Origin: Anaerolineales bacterium
Lineage (GTDB): Bacteria > Chloroflexota > Anaerolineae > Promineifilales > Promineifilaceae
NCBI GenBank assembly: GCA_020432595.1
Contig: JAGQGA010000034.1
Location: 7,218 to 17,905, forward strand
Direction: 5' to 3'
Length of the DNA stretch: 10,688 nt
Shown: piece by piece, positions 1-7,166 of the stretch
How positions within the stretch are numbered: the first letter of the stretch is position 1
Layout of the letters: each line of letters opens with the position of its first letter
Notes under the pieces: model-generated
What the model was told of the DNA's origin: nothing
The model's input: the letters and a program-made list of their open reading frames with translations, nothing else
The model's database searches: none
Position numbers and translations under genes: made by a program

Positions 1-687
1 GTCACAACGCGCATGACGGCTTGGGAGTTTATCCGCTTTTTTGCTGGTCTTAATCACGTGCCGCAGCCGGAAGGGCGAATGGAGATGTTGTTTCGCGCCT
101 TAGGGCTGTGGTCAGAACGGCATGCGCTGGCGGCGGCGTATTCCCGTGGGATGCGCCAAAAGTTGAGCTTGATTCGGGCGATGGTGCATCAGCCGGATTT
201 GCTGATTTTGGACGAGCCGGTGAGTGGGCTTGACCCGCACAGTATTTTGCAGGTGCGTTCGGTGATTGACCAACATCGTGATATGGGTGGGGCGGCTTTG
301 ATTTCAAGCCATATTTTGTCGGAGGTGGAGCGTTCGGCGGACAGGATTGGGATTTTGCACAACGGCCGTTTACTCATCGAAGATACCATGGACGGCATTC
401 GTTCTCGGCTCGGTTCTGGCAACATTATCCACCTGACCCTTGCCAACGAGGCACCCACCCTCGCAGAGAAACTACGAGCCATTCCCGGCGTTCAAAAAGT
501 TGATGTGCAGCAACAAAAAGCGGCCGTTCATGTAGCAGGCACACACGATGCCCGTCCCGACATTTTCCAGGCCGTTGTTGCTGCCAATGCTGTACTCGTC
601 GAGATGATGCTGGAAGAAATGAGTTTGGAAGAGGCATTTGTAACCATTACCAACCAAAATGTTCAACAATTGGCAGGTGCTGGATGA
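1..687 (+). CDS. ABC transporter ATP-binding protein, 5' partial
   Basis: This is the ATPase subunit of an ABC transporter that powers the membrane protein encoded next. The reading frame is open from base 1, so the true start and the Walker A loop lie left of the window; 228 codons remain. The visible nucleotide-binding core has, in order, a signature motif YSRGMRQ at about 139-159 (a common variant of LSGGQ in ABC-2 exporters), Walker B LLILDEP with the catalytic Glu near 214, the D-loop SGLD, and the switch His in SSH at about 310. The last 100 or so residues form the variable C-terminal tail seen in CcmA/NatA-type exporter ATPases. The stop overlaps the permease start (ATGA, 684-687), which indicates translational coupling. 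Substrate is unknown. The family call is firm and the role as an exporter rather than an importer is inferred from the partner. Confidence 0.93.
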   Translation, partial: VTTRMTAWEFIRFFAGLNHVPQPEGRMEMLFRALGLWSERHALAAAYSRGMRQKLSLIRAMVHQPDLLILDEPVSGLDPHSILQVRSVIDQHRDMGGAALISSHILSEVERSADRIGILHNGRLLIEDTMDGIRSRLGSGNIIHLTLANEAPTLAEKLRAIPGVQKVDVQQQKAAVHVAGTHDARPDIFQAVVAANAVLVEMMLEEMSLEEAFVTITNQNVQQLAGAG

Positions 688-1544
688 GCGCCAACTTATC
701 AAAACCACGGAAGTTGCACAATGGACTACGCTGGCACAACATCCGCCGCATTGCCACCCAGCAGCCACGCGAAACGCTTTTTAGCTGGGGAATTTATATC
801 ACAGCCACTATTGCCGTTGGCATTGCAGCACTGCTTGTCTTTAACTCAGTCCGTTTTGTCGGCGAGAGCAGCCTCAACATCATTGCCCAACCCTTTTTGC
901 GACCACTACAAACCGCCCTTACCTTGGCTACCCTTTTTGTAGCCGTCGAGGCAACTTTATCCATTGCCAGACCACGCGAACAAGGGTCATTGCAAATTCT
1001 TTTTTTTGCTCCTATAGACGAACCGATATTGATTGGGGGCAACTTCCTGGCCGGCTTACTGGTCTATATTTTGTTCGTTTTACTTACCTTGCCAACGTTG
1101 CTTTTGCTGGCCTGGGCAACTAACTTTGTCATCCCCTTGCAATTGCTGTGGGCAATGGTTCCCACGCTTTCTGTGGTGGCAGTGGCAGTTGCCTTTGGCT
1201 TGTTTGTGTCGGCAGCCGCTCCCTCAGCTCGCGCTGCTGTGCTAATCCTTGTGGCTGGCATCCTTGTTTTGCTGGGGTTGCAGTCAGCGTATACCGCTCT
1301 CCTAAGTATTCCACCTACCAGCCGCTTTTATGACGCGCTTCTCTTTGTCCGCACTGTTTTGGCAAATTTACAGGTCGTTTTGTTATGGGTTTCTCCATTT
1401 CATATGCTTGATGTCATTTTAACTGCCTCGTTAAATAATGATTGGCTAATGCTCATCAGGCAGATCGGTATGGCTTTGGTAGCAACAGCAGTTTGGTTAT
1501 TAACGGCCGTTCGTATGCTCCAGCGCAGAGGAGTGTTGCCATGA
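684..1544 (+). CDS. ABC-2-type transporter permease
   Basis: A 286-residue integral membrane protein, most likely the transmembrane subunit that pairs with the ATPase just upstream. I see six hydrophobic segments (about residues 33-58, 70-96, 117-147, 152-180, 183-210 and 258-280), a short basic N terminus and a cytoplasmic-looking loop REQGSLQILFFAPI between the second and third helices. That loop resembles the coupling region of ABC-2/CcmB-like permeases, where REKGTLE-like sequences are common. It has no periplasmic binding protein partner, which fits an exporter or a lipid/polysaccharide/multidrug-type system. Start and stop overlap its neighbours by ATGA on both sides (684-687 and 1541-1544), so the three genes are a coupled operon. 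The substrate cannot be told from the sequence. Confidence 0.85.
   Translation: MSANLSKPRKLHNGLRWHNIRRIATQQPRETLFSWGIYITATIAVGIAALLVFNSVRFVGESSLNIIAQPFLRPLQTALTLATLFVAVEATLSIARPREQGSLQILFFAPIDEPILIGGNFLAGLLVYILFVLLTLPTLLLLAWATNFVIPLQLLWAMVPTLSVVAVAVAFGLFVSAAAPSARAAVLILVAGILVLLGLQSAYTALLSIPPTSRFYDALLFVRTVLANLQVVLLWVSPFHMLDVILTASLNNDWLMLIRQIGMALVATAVWLLTAVRMLQRRGVLP
1527..1533 (+). promoter_or_regulatory. Shine-Dalgarno that fixes the start of the third operon gene
   Basis: AGAGGAG lies 7 nt before the ATG at 1541. The same frame is open upstream to an earlier ATG at 1442, but that would overlap the permease by 100 nt and bury the signal peptide. The 1541 start gives an N-terminal signal sequence and an ATGA junction, so it is preferred. 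Confidence 0.75.
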
Positions 1545-2881
1545 GCTTCGGTACTCTGTTAAGGCGACGCTCGCGGTGGGGTCTGCTGCTTTCATTACTC
1601 GTCTTGGTCATGCCAGTCCTGGTCTCCGCCCAGGCCACGGATCGGCAAGACACATTTGTATACGGGATAAACGCGGCCATTCCCGATGCCGTCATGGGCA
1701 CATTTGCCCCTCCCATCGTAGACACCATTTACCTCATGGCTGCTGAAACCAGCATTCTTTCACCACGAATCACCAGCGTCTATTATTGGCCCATCACCAA
1801 TGATTACCGCGCTTCTTGGAACGTGCTGAATGAAGTCGTTGAGGGTAAGCTGGAAATCATGCGCGGCTTGCAAACAGTCGCAACTATCGAGCAAACAACA
1901 TATACCATCCATTTCCACCAAGGCCAAGGTAGCACCAATAAGCCAACCCTATACATTGGTTCTGAAGCCGAAGATGCCTATGCCCAGTTTCAGGCAGAAC
2001 AACTAGCTTATCGTGAAGCACTGGTGGCTTACGAAGAAGCTCGTTTGGCGTGGCTCGACGCAGCCCGTGAAGCACAGCAGCAAGGAGTCCCGCCTGATGA
2101 ATTCCCTCCAGCCCCTACAGAACCATCTCCCTTTAACACCTACAGCACCGGTCTCAATCGCGGCTTCCCAGTTAAGCTAGACGCTGGTAACTACCGCATG
2201 CATACCAAAGCACCTGACGGTACCATTGTGCCAGGAAGTGAAATGCGCCTAGTCGTCTTCTCCCCCCGACGAATAGGAATTGGTTATGAAGTTATACCAG
2301 AACAGCGCTGGACATTTCCCGAAAACTCTAACGATTTGGAAGGTGCTATATTAGGTGCTGAAAACACGGCCGTTTATCTCAAGCCGTTTGTCACCCGCGA
2401 ATATCCCGCCCTTGCTTATACACGCCTACAAGACCCACAAGATGCCTCGGTTACACAAACCGATCAATGGACTTGGGTTGCTGGCGAACCAATTGAGGGG
2501 GCCACACTAGAAATGGTTAGTGGTGGGCGTGTGTTGGGGCAAGCACCGCAACAAGCATACACCGTGAAGCAAACCCCTGGTGGTGAATTTGGCTATGAAA
2601 TTTTGGAATATAACGCCAACACCCCAGATATAACCCCGCGTATAGATTTTGTTGGTTATCGCCTACCACTTGCCAACGATAATCGCAGCTTTGCAGTTCA
2701 GCTTCGCTCGTCAGATGGCACTGTATTGTTAGGCAGCAACCGTGCAGTGCGTGTTGCCGGCCGTAATTCACCAATTCTGTTAGGGTTAATTAGCCTGTTG
2801 CCGCTGATAGCAGGTGCCGCCATATTAGGGTGGCGGCACCTGCAAACATCACGCATAAAATCCACAGATAACGCCGCATAA
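1541..2881 (+). CDS. Signal-peptide protein with C-terminal membrane anchor, ABC-operon associated, unknown function
   Basis: 446 residues; I do not recognise the family. From the ATG at 1541 the product begins with a basic stretch (LLRRRSR), a hydrophobic core at about residues 13-28 and a likely signal peptidase site VSA|QA after residue 30. Near residues 142-185 there is an Ala/Glu/Tyr-rich, strongly helical segment (AYREALVAYEEARLAW) that could form a coiled coil. It is followed by a Pro-rich stretch and then a beta-rich C-terminal half with repeated VKLDAGNYR- and FVGYRLP-like strands. Residues about 411-433 (LLGLISLLPLIAGAAILGW) form a single transmembrane helix with a short basic tail, so the bulk should be outside the membrane and tethered. 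Coupling to the ATPase and permease suggests an accessory or periplasm-facing subunit. No catalytic motif is visible. The N-terminal start choice rests on the RBS and the signal peptide. Confidence 0.72.
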   Translation: MSFGTLLRRRSRWGLLLSLLVLVMPVLVSAQATDRQDTFVYGINAAIPDAVMGTFAPPIVDTIYLMAAETSILSPRITSVYYWPITNDYRASWNVLNEVVEGKLEIMRGLQTVATIEQTTYTIHFHQGQGSTNKPTLYIGSEAEDAYAQFQAEQLAYREALVAYEEARLAWLDAAREAQQQGVPPDEFPPAPTEPSPFNTYSTGLNRGFPVKLDAGNYRMHTKAPDGTIVPGSEMRLVVFSPRRIGIGYEVIPEQRWTFPENSNDLEGAILGAENTAVYLKPFVTREYPALAYTRLQDPQDASVTQTDQWTWVAGEPIEGATLEMVSGGRVLGQAPQQAYTVKQTPGGEFGYEILEYNANTPDITPRIDFVGYRLPLANDNRSFAVQLRSSDGTVLLGSNRAVRVAGRNSPILLGLISLLPLIAGAAILGWRHLQTSRIKSTDNAA

Positions 2882-2933
2882 TGAAGAGAAAGGCACCATT
2901 TAGGGGTATATTAAAGCCATAAAAATTACTTTT

Positions 2934-2962
2934 TTGCTAGGTAAAATGGGCTATGGTATAGT
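2934..2962 (+). promoter_or_regulatory. Candidate sigma70-type promoter for yjbQ
   Basis: TTGCTA at 2934-2939 (4/6 to TTGACA) and TATAGT at 2957-2962 (5/6 to TATAAT) are separated by 17 bp, the ideal spacing. Transcription would begin near 2969 and give a leader of about 155 nt that contains the palindrome at 3026-3040. Confidence 0.5.
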
Positions 2963-3025
2963 CCAGTATCTAAAGTGAGCAAATTTATCATTGTCGCTTT
3001 AGAGAACATTCACAAATAACGCTGA

Positions 3026-3040
3026 TGTCGAGACTCGACA
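3026..3040. promoter_or_regulatory. 15-bp perfect palindrome, candidate operator
   Basis: TGTCGAGACTCGACA has 7-bp perfect arms around one central base. It lies about 57 bp downstream of the predicted transcription start and 87 bp before the yjbQ ATG. Its size and symmetry suit a dimeric repressor. The one-base spacer makes it a poor RNA hairpin, so a DNA-binding site is the better reading. Confidence 0.4.
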
Positions 3041-3126
3041 GATCATAAAATCATCATTCGTGAAACAAAATTTTGATGACATGCCAAGAACATGTTGTCA
3101 GAATTGACAAACGGGAAACTTTCCTA

Positions 3127-3534
3127 ATGCACGATACGATCTCTGTAGCAACCCCGAAAGGGGACAGTATGAACCTTATCACTGAGCAGGTGCAAGAAAT
3201 TGTCCGCAAAAGCGGGATAAAGTCAGGTATCTGCTTCCTCGTTATTCCTCACACCACAGCCGCCATCACCATCAATAGTTACCTCGATCCTGCAACGGCT
3301 CAAGACATCTTGAACGATGTACGACGCTTAGTCCCAACCCGCACAGACTTCCATCATATCTTTGATACCCCAGCAGATGCTGCAGGCCACATCAAAGCCA
3401 CCCTTATTGGCAATACCGAAACCGTTCTCATCGAAAATGGCGAATTGGTTCTCGGACACTCTCAAGGCTTATTTCTTTACGATTTCGACGGGCCGCGCCA
3501 ACGACGTGTACTCGTAAAAATCCTGGAAGGGTAG
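3127..3534 (+). CDS. yjbQ: YjbQ / UPF0047 family protein
   Basis: A 135-residue cytosolic protein of the YjbQ (UPF0047) family, small trimeric enzymes with weak thiamin-phosphate synthase activity reported for some members; the physiological role is not settled. The family hallmarks are all present: PHTTAAITIN (His42), a central HH pair at 76-77, ADAAGHIKATLIG (His88), and LGHSQGLFLYDFDGPRQRR (His111) near the C terminus. The conserved His residues form the presumed metal/active site. The start at 3127 gives the usual family length (about 130-140). In-frame starts at ATG 3076 or TTG 3073 would add an atypical N-terminal stretch. None of the candidates has a clear Shine-Dalgarno, so the start is less sure than the family. 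It is probably a separate transcription unit from the preceding exporter operon. Confidence 0.93.
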   Translation: MHDTISVATPKGDSMNLITEQVQEIVRKSGIKSGICFLVIPHTTAAITINSYLDPATAQDILNDVRRLVPTRTDFHHIFDTPADAAGHIKATLIGNTETVLIENGELVLGHSQGLFLYDFDGPRQRRVLVKILEG

Positions 3535-3571
3535 TACCTGCTATAGGCTAATCTATATGCGGTGTTAAAGT

Positions 3572-3608
3572 GATAGCTAGTTAGTTTGGTAAAAAATAAC
3601 CAGCTATC
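3572..3608. repeat. Inverted repeat downstream of yjbQ
   Basis: Arms GATAGCTAGTTA (3572-3583) and TAACCAGCTATC (3597-3608) match at 11 of 12 positions around a 13-nt loop. No T-tract follows, so it is not a classic intrinsic terminator. It could be an operator for the sugar importer operon or an mRNA 3' stabiliser for yjbQ. Confidence 0.5.
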
Positions 3609-3643
3609 AAAGTATATTAGAGGAGGAAATCTATCGTTAAATC

Positions 3644-3649
3644 TATAAT
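3644..3649 (+). promoter_or_regulatory. Possible -10 box of the sugar importer operon
   Basis: A perfect TATAAT 78 bp before the binding-protein start. No recognisable -35 box lies at 16-18 bp spacing (that position is occupied by AGGAGG), so it would need an activator or an alternative recognition. The palindromic repeat at 3665-3684 would fall just after the start of transcription. Confidence 0.3.
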
Positions 3650-3664
3650 CATCAAGCAATCTGA

Positions 3665-3684
3665 TATGTCTCAAGCTAGACATA
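3665..3684. promoter_or_regulatory. Inverted repeat in importer leader, candidate operator
   Basis: TATGTCT (3665-3671) and AGACATA (3678-3684) are perfect 7-bp inverted arms with a 6-bp spacer. The repeat is centred about 50 bp upstream of the start codon and just downstream of the TATAAT. This position is typical of repressor sites in sugar-transport operons; the cognate regulator is not in the window. Confidence 0.4.
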
Positions 3685-3710
3685 AGCTTAACTCAATTCA
3701 CACATTGTTC

Positions 3711-3716
3711 GAGGAG
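3711..3716 (+). promoter_or_regulatory. Shine-Dalgarno of the binding protein
   Basis: GAGGAG about 10 nt upstream of ATG 3727. This is one of the strongest ribosome sites in the window, in keeping with the high expression expected of a binding protein. Confidence 0.7.
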
Positions 3717-3726
3717 AAGATATAAA

Positions 3727-5136
3727 ATGAAAAAAACATATCCTTACAAAACCCTAGCCATCCTGCTTGTTATTTTAGCAATGGTAATTACCGCGTGCGG
3801 TGGCGACACGACCGAGCCAGCAGCAGATTCAGGCAGTGAAAGCGAAGCAGCAACAGAGGCTGACACCAGCTCCTCTGGCGAAGCTAGCGAAGCAGAAGCG
3901 GTTACTTTAAAATTTGTCATCTGCTGTAGCGAAGACGATGCTGTTGTCTACAACGAAATATTTGATGCATGGAGAGCTGCTGAGCCCCAATATGCCAATG
4001 TTACCGTTGAGTTAGACGTAACGCCTTTTGCTGAGCTGTTCCCCAAAATTGAGACATCCGTTGCTGCTGGTGCTGATTTTGATCTGTTCCAGGCTGATGG
4101 GCCAGACATCAAGCATTATTCTTACAACGAAGTCATCATTTCGTTGGATAAATACTTTACCGACGAAGAAAAGGCAGCGTTCTTGCCACAAACCATTGAA
4201 GAAGGTTCTTACCTCGGTACCTTCATGTCCCCAGCCATCATGCAGAGTTGCTCCTTGATGTTCTATAACTCCGACATGACCGATGCTGCTGGTGTCCAAC
4301 CGCCACAACAGCTCGATGGCTGGACGATCCAGGAAGCCTGGGATGCTTGGGAAAAGACCCAAACGGATGAAAATGGTGATGGTACGCCAGAAGTTTGGGG
4401 TTTACGCTGGGGTCAAGGTACTTGGACAGGAGACTATGAGCAGGGCATTATTCGCCGTAGTGCTGGCGAACGCGGTTCTCCCACCTATGCTGGTATGGGG
4501 CCGGATGGCATCACCTTTGTCGGTTATCTCGACACGCCTGAAGCTGTTGCTGGCTACCAAGCATATCGTGACATGCACTTTGGTGATCGGGCCGTTACTC
4601 CCATCGAATCTATCCCCGACATTTTCTTCACAAAGCAGAGTGCTTTTATTGTCCACCCAGACAATGCTATCGGTACCATTAACCGTCTTTATCCAGATGG
4701 GGACTTCAATTATGGCGTAACGGGTATTCCCTATATGGAAGGTGGTACTGAACTTTGCCACACTGGTTCTTGGCATTTTGGGGTGTCCCCGAATTCAGAG
4801 CATCAGGATGTAGCTGCTGCTTTGGTGAAATACATTACCGGTCATGATGGTGCTCGTATCTGGTATGATAGCCTCCGCCAGTTGCCTGCTCGTTTTGACC
4901 TGCTCAATGAACTCCCAGAGTACAACGAGTATCCACAACAACTGTTTGCACAGGGCTTGGAGGAAATTGGTCAACCACGTATTCAGACCCCTTGTTACAC
5001 GGAGTATCAGCAAATTCACGCTGTACTGTTGCAAGACTTACAATCGGCCGAAGAGCTTGATGTTGCTGCCCGTGTCCAGCAGGCTGCAACTGACCTCGAA
5101 TCAGCTTGTGCCAAGTATAAAGGCTGGAACGAGTAA
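3727..5136 (+). CDS. Carbohydrate ABC transporter substrate-binding lipoprotein (CUT1, family 1)
   Basis: A 469-residue extracytoplasmic solute receptor that captures a sugar or related solute and delivers it to the two permeases downstream. It has a basic N terminus, a hydrophobic core and a lipobox ITAC with the lipidated Cys at residue 24. An acidic Ser/Glu/Ala-rich linker follows (about 28-58), typical of surface lipoproteins. The mature fold matches MalE/UgpB-like receptors: VTLKFVICC start, PFAELFPKIETSVAAGADFDLFQADG, and the C-terminal helix segments. At residues 214-220 DENGDGT looks like an EF-hand-like calcium loop, also seen in other family-1 receptors. Several Cys (66, 67, 175 and more in the C-terminal half) may pair as disulfides. 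A stable hairpin follows the gene, which would help keep this mRNA more abundant than that of the permeases. The ligand cannot be deduced with confidence; nearby nucleoside hydrolases make a nucleoside or glycoside possible. Confidence 0.93.
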   Translation: MKKTYPYKTLAILLVILAMVITACGGDTTEPAADSGSESEAATEADTSSSGEASEAEAVTLKFVICCSEDDAVVYNEIFDAWRAAEPQYANVTVELDVTPFAELFPKIETSVAAGADFDLFQADGPDIKHYSYNEVIISLDKYFTDEEKAAFLPQTIEEGSYLGTFMSPAIMQSCSLMFYNSDMTDAAGVQPPQQLDGWTIQEAWDAWEKTQTDENGDGTPEVWGLRWGQGTWTGDYEQGIIRRSAGERGSPTYAGMGPDGITFVGYLDTPEAVAGYQAYRDMHFGDRAVTPIESIPDIFFTKQSAFIVHPDNAIGTINRLYPDGDFNYGVTGIPYMEGGTELCHTGSWHFGVSPNSEHQDVAAALVKYITGHDGARIWYDSLRQLPARFDLLNELPEYNEYPQQLFAQGLEEIGQPRIQTPCYTEYQQIHAVLLQDLQSAEELDVAARVQQAATDLESACAKYKGWNE

Positions 5137-5161
5137 GTAACCAGGTTTTGTTAACTTAGTT

Positions 5162-5198
5162 AGGCCAAGGTTGAGGGACAATTCCTCAGCCTTGGCCT
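5162..5198 (+). promoter_or_regulatory. Strong intercistronic hairpin (attenuator / mRNA stabiliser)
   Basis: Left arm AGGCCAAGGTTGAGG (5162-5176) pairs with CCTCAGCCTTGGCCT (5184-5198) around the 7-nt loop gacaatt. That is 15 bp with one G-U wobble. No run of T follows, so it should act as a partial terminator or, more likely, a 3' exonuclease barrier that protects the binding-protein message, as in malE-malF type operons. Confidence 0.7.
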
Positions 5199-5222
5199 CT
5201 AAGATATTACGAGTAAAAGATT

Positions 5223-6143
5223 ATGCAGGGAACGGCACCTATCCAGACTCAAGACTCATCATTCAGTCGTATTTTTACCTGGCGTCGGCGTAATTACATC
5301 ATCGCTTTTCTATTTATATTACCGGCATTAATTAACTTCACTCTCTTCCGCTACTACCCGATTGTCTCGGCTGCCCGTTCCAGCCTTTACAACTATAGTT
5401 TATTGGGGGGATACAAGGGTTTTGTTGGCTTAGATCATTATGTCCGTATGATGCATGATCTGTCTTTCTGGAATTCATTAAAGGTCACATTCATTTTTGT
5501 TCTGCTCAAGATTCCGATTCAAGTTGCTTTGGCTTTAGCGTTAGCCATTTTCTTGTCAAAACAATCTGTTGGTTCGGCAATTGTTCGGTCATCCATTATG
5601 GCTCCTATGGTTACCTCGCTTATTGTTGTCTCTATTATTTGGTCATTGATGTACCATTCGGAGCAGGGGTTATTTCAAAGTGTTCTCGTCTCACTTGGAT
5701 TGCCCAAAATGCGCTTTATATCCCATGAAGCCCGCGCTTTGCCCGCCCTGACTTTTATGATGATATGGAAAGATGTGGGCTTTAGCATGATCATTCTGAT
5801 GGCTGGCTTGAAGGGTATACCCGGTGTTTACTATGAGGCGGCTACAGTGGATGGTGCTACCTCTTGGCAGCGGTTTTGGAATGTTACCATGCCTTTATTA
5901 CGCCCGGTGCTGATGTTTGTTCTGGTTACACAGGTTGCATTTTCTTTCCAAATGTTTGCTCCTGTTTTTCAAATGACGAAAGGCGGGCCTTTGGAATCCA
6001 CAAACGTTATTGTTTACTATATTTATCAGCAAGGCTTTTTATTTCAGGATATGGGGTATGCTAGCGCCTTGTCCATGGTAACGTTGGTAATATTGTTAAT
6101 CATCAGTTTTGGACAGATGCGCCTCTTGAATACTGATTACTAG
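5223..6143 (+). CDS. Carbohydrate ABC transporter permease, MalF/UgpA-like
   Basis: A 306-residue inner-membrane subunit that forms half of the sugar translocation channel. A short basic N terminus (TWRRRN) precedes the first helix (about 24-43). Further helices lie near 82-111, 124-144, 174-196, 228-249 and 279-297, the usual six. The EAA loop that docks on the ATPase is clear: YYEAATVDGATSWQRFW with E205-A206-A207, G211 and the conserved Pro at 224. The start at 5223 has only a weak ribosome site, and the gene follows the hairpin, so expression is probably lower than that of the receptor. No sugar ATPase is encoded nearby; CUT1 systems often share an MsmK/UgpC-type ATPase encoded elsewhere. 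Confidence 0.95.
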   Translation: MQGTAPIQTQDSSFSRIFTWRRRNYIIAFLFILPALINFTLFRYYPIVSAARSSLYNYSLLGGYKGFVGLDHYVRMMHDLSFWNSLKVTFIFVLLKIPIQVALALALAIFLSKQSVGSAIVRSSIMAPMVTSLIVVSIIWSLMYHSEQGLFQSVLVSLGLPKMRFISHEARALPALTFMMIWKDVGFSMIILMAGLKGIPGVYYEAATVDGATSWQRFWNVTMPLLRPVLMFVLVTQVAFSFQMFAPVFQMTKGGPLESTNVIVYYIYQQGFLFQDMGYASALSMVTLVILLIISFGQMRLLNTDY

Positions 6144-6162
6144 AGCTCATTAGGAGTTAGCT

Positions 6163-7113
6163 ATGGCAACAACGCAAAGTTCGCAAAAAAGCCAACTTAA
6201 TACCGTCCCTCCAGTAACCTTAACCGCTGCATTGACTAAAAGGGTCTTGTCAATTCGCCCCTTGGATATTCTTAGGTGGATAGGATATTTTCTACTGGTG
6301 GTTATTTTCCTGACACCTTTTATTTGGACAGTACTGGCTAGTTTTCGGCAAGAAAGCGAAATATTAGCCAATCTTTTCCCACTTTCCATTCACACTTTCT
6401 TGCCCAGGCCAGGTGAATGGACCTTAGACCATTACAAAACGGTCATGAGTTTGAATGAAGAGGGAAGGACTGCAGACTTGAGGTTTGACAGGAGTTTGTA
6501 CAATTCGTTTATCGTTTCGGCTGGTGTGGTTGCTTCGAGTTTGGTTTTTAATACGATGGCGGCTTTCTTCTTTTCCAGATTGCCGTTTCCCAAGAAAAAT
6601 GTCATCCTGCTTTACGTCATTGCTACCTTGTTTGTGCCTATTCAGGTTACGCTGGTGCCACTTTTTATTGTGGTGAAACAATTGGGTTTTGCGAATACAT
6701 ATTGGGCAATGATCTTGCCCTGGTTTGCTAGCCCCTTTGTTATTTTTGCCCTGATCCAATTTTTTAGGGAAATCCCCCATGAATTGGATGAAGCAGCGAT
6801 TATTGATGGGGCTAATTATGTCCAAATTTTGCGACATGTGATTATGCCCTTGTCTGTTCCGGGCTTGATTACAATGGCGCTGCTGGAATTTCAATTTATC
6901 TGGAACCTGTTTTTATGGCCGCTTATTGCCGTAAGCGACAAGAATATTCAGGTCATTCAGGTTACGCTGGCGTTGACGCAAACGCAACGAACGACGTATT
7001 GGGGGCGCAGATTTGCTGGTGCTTCTTTGGCTTCTGTGCCTGTCATTATTCTCTTTGTGCTGCTGCAAAAATATTATACGGAGGGTGTTGCCCAAACGGG
7101 TGTGAAGGGCTAA
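6163..7113 (+). CDS. Carbohydrate ABC transporter permease, MalG/UgpE-like
   Basis: A 316-residue partner permease. AGGAG at 6152-6156 lies 6 nt before ATG 6163, and the gap to the previous stop is only 19 nt. An N-terminal cytoplasmic region of about 37 residues is followed by helix 1 (about 38-60), an extracytoplasmic loop that is longer than average (about 62-112), and five more helices. The EAA loop is ELDEAAIIDGANYVQILRHV with E210-A211-A212, G216 and Pro229. The C terminus LQKYYTEGVAQTGVKG is the characteristic MalG-family ending (…Y…G…GAVKG). Together with the preceding permease it makes the heterodimeric channel. Confidence 0.96.
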   Translation: MATTQSSQKSQLNTVPPVTLTAALTKRVLSIRPLDILRWIGYFLLVVIFLTPFIWTVLASFRQESEILANLFPLSIHTFLPRPGEWTLDHYKTVMSLNEEGRTADLRFDRSLYNSFIVSAGVVASSLVFNTMAAFFFSRLPFPKKNVILLYVIATLFVPIQVTLVPLFIVVKQLGFANTYWAMILPWFASPFVIFALIQFFREIPHELDEAAIIDGANYVQILRHVIMPLSVPGLITMALLEFQFIWNLFLWPLIAVSDKNIQVIQVTLALTQTQRTTYWGRRFAGASLASVPVIILFVLLQKYYTEGVAQTGVKG

Positions 7114-7166
7114 CCACTTCGCTTGGAGCCGCCAATTGATGATATCCAATTGGTGTTGACATTACC

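Larger units (their letters stand above)
2882..3126 (+). other. 245-nt non-coding regulatory stretch
   Basis: No convincing gene lies here. It is AT-rich and contains the candidate promoter at 2934-2962 and the palindrome at 3026-3040. The yjbQ frame is open back to ATG 3076 and TTG 3073, but those starts would add 17-18 residues not usual for the family. No intrinsic terminator is seen after the upstream operon. Confidence 0.6.

Noticed and set aside
1442..1540. N-terminal extension of the third operon gene
   Set aside because: It would overlap the permease by about 100 nt in another frame and put a non-hydrophobic stretch ahead of a clear signal peptide; the ATG at 1541 has its own Shine-Dalgarno.
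3666..3725. 19-codon open frame starting ATG TCT CAA and ending one base before the binding-protein start
   Set aside because: No ribosome site precedes it, its 3' end merely reads through the Shine-Dalgarno of the next gene, and its 5' end lies in the inverted repeat. A leader peptide is not excluded but not supported.
6424..6894. Long minus-strand open frame opposite the second permease, and similar minus-strand frames elsewhere
   Set aside because: Low-complexity, Asn/His/Lys-rich products without domains, entirely opposite well-supported genes; shadows of the coding strand.
7132..7153. CCAATTG repeated twice before the first nucleoside hydrolase
   Set aside because: Too short and AT-rich to separate from chance; no promoter next to it.
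7156..7161. Perfect TTGACA ahead of the first nucleoside hydrolase
   Set aside because: It is 5 bp from the start codon, and no -10 box is found at 16-18 bp downstream, where the coding sequence already runs.
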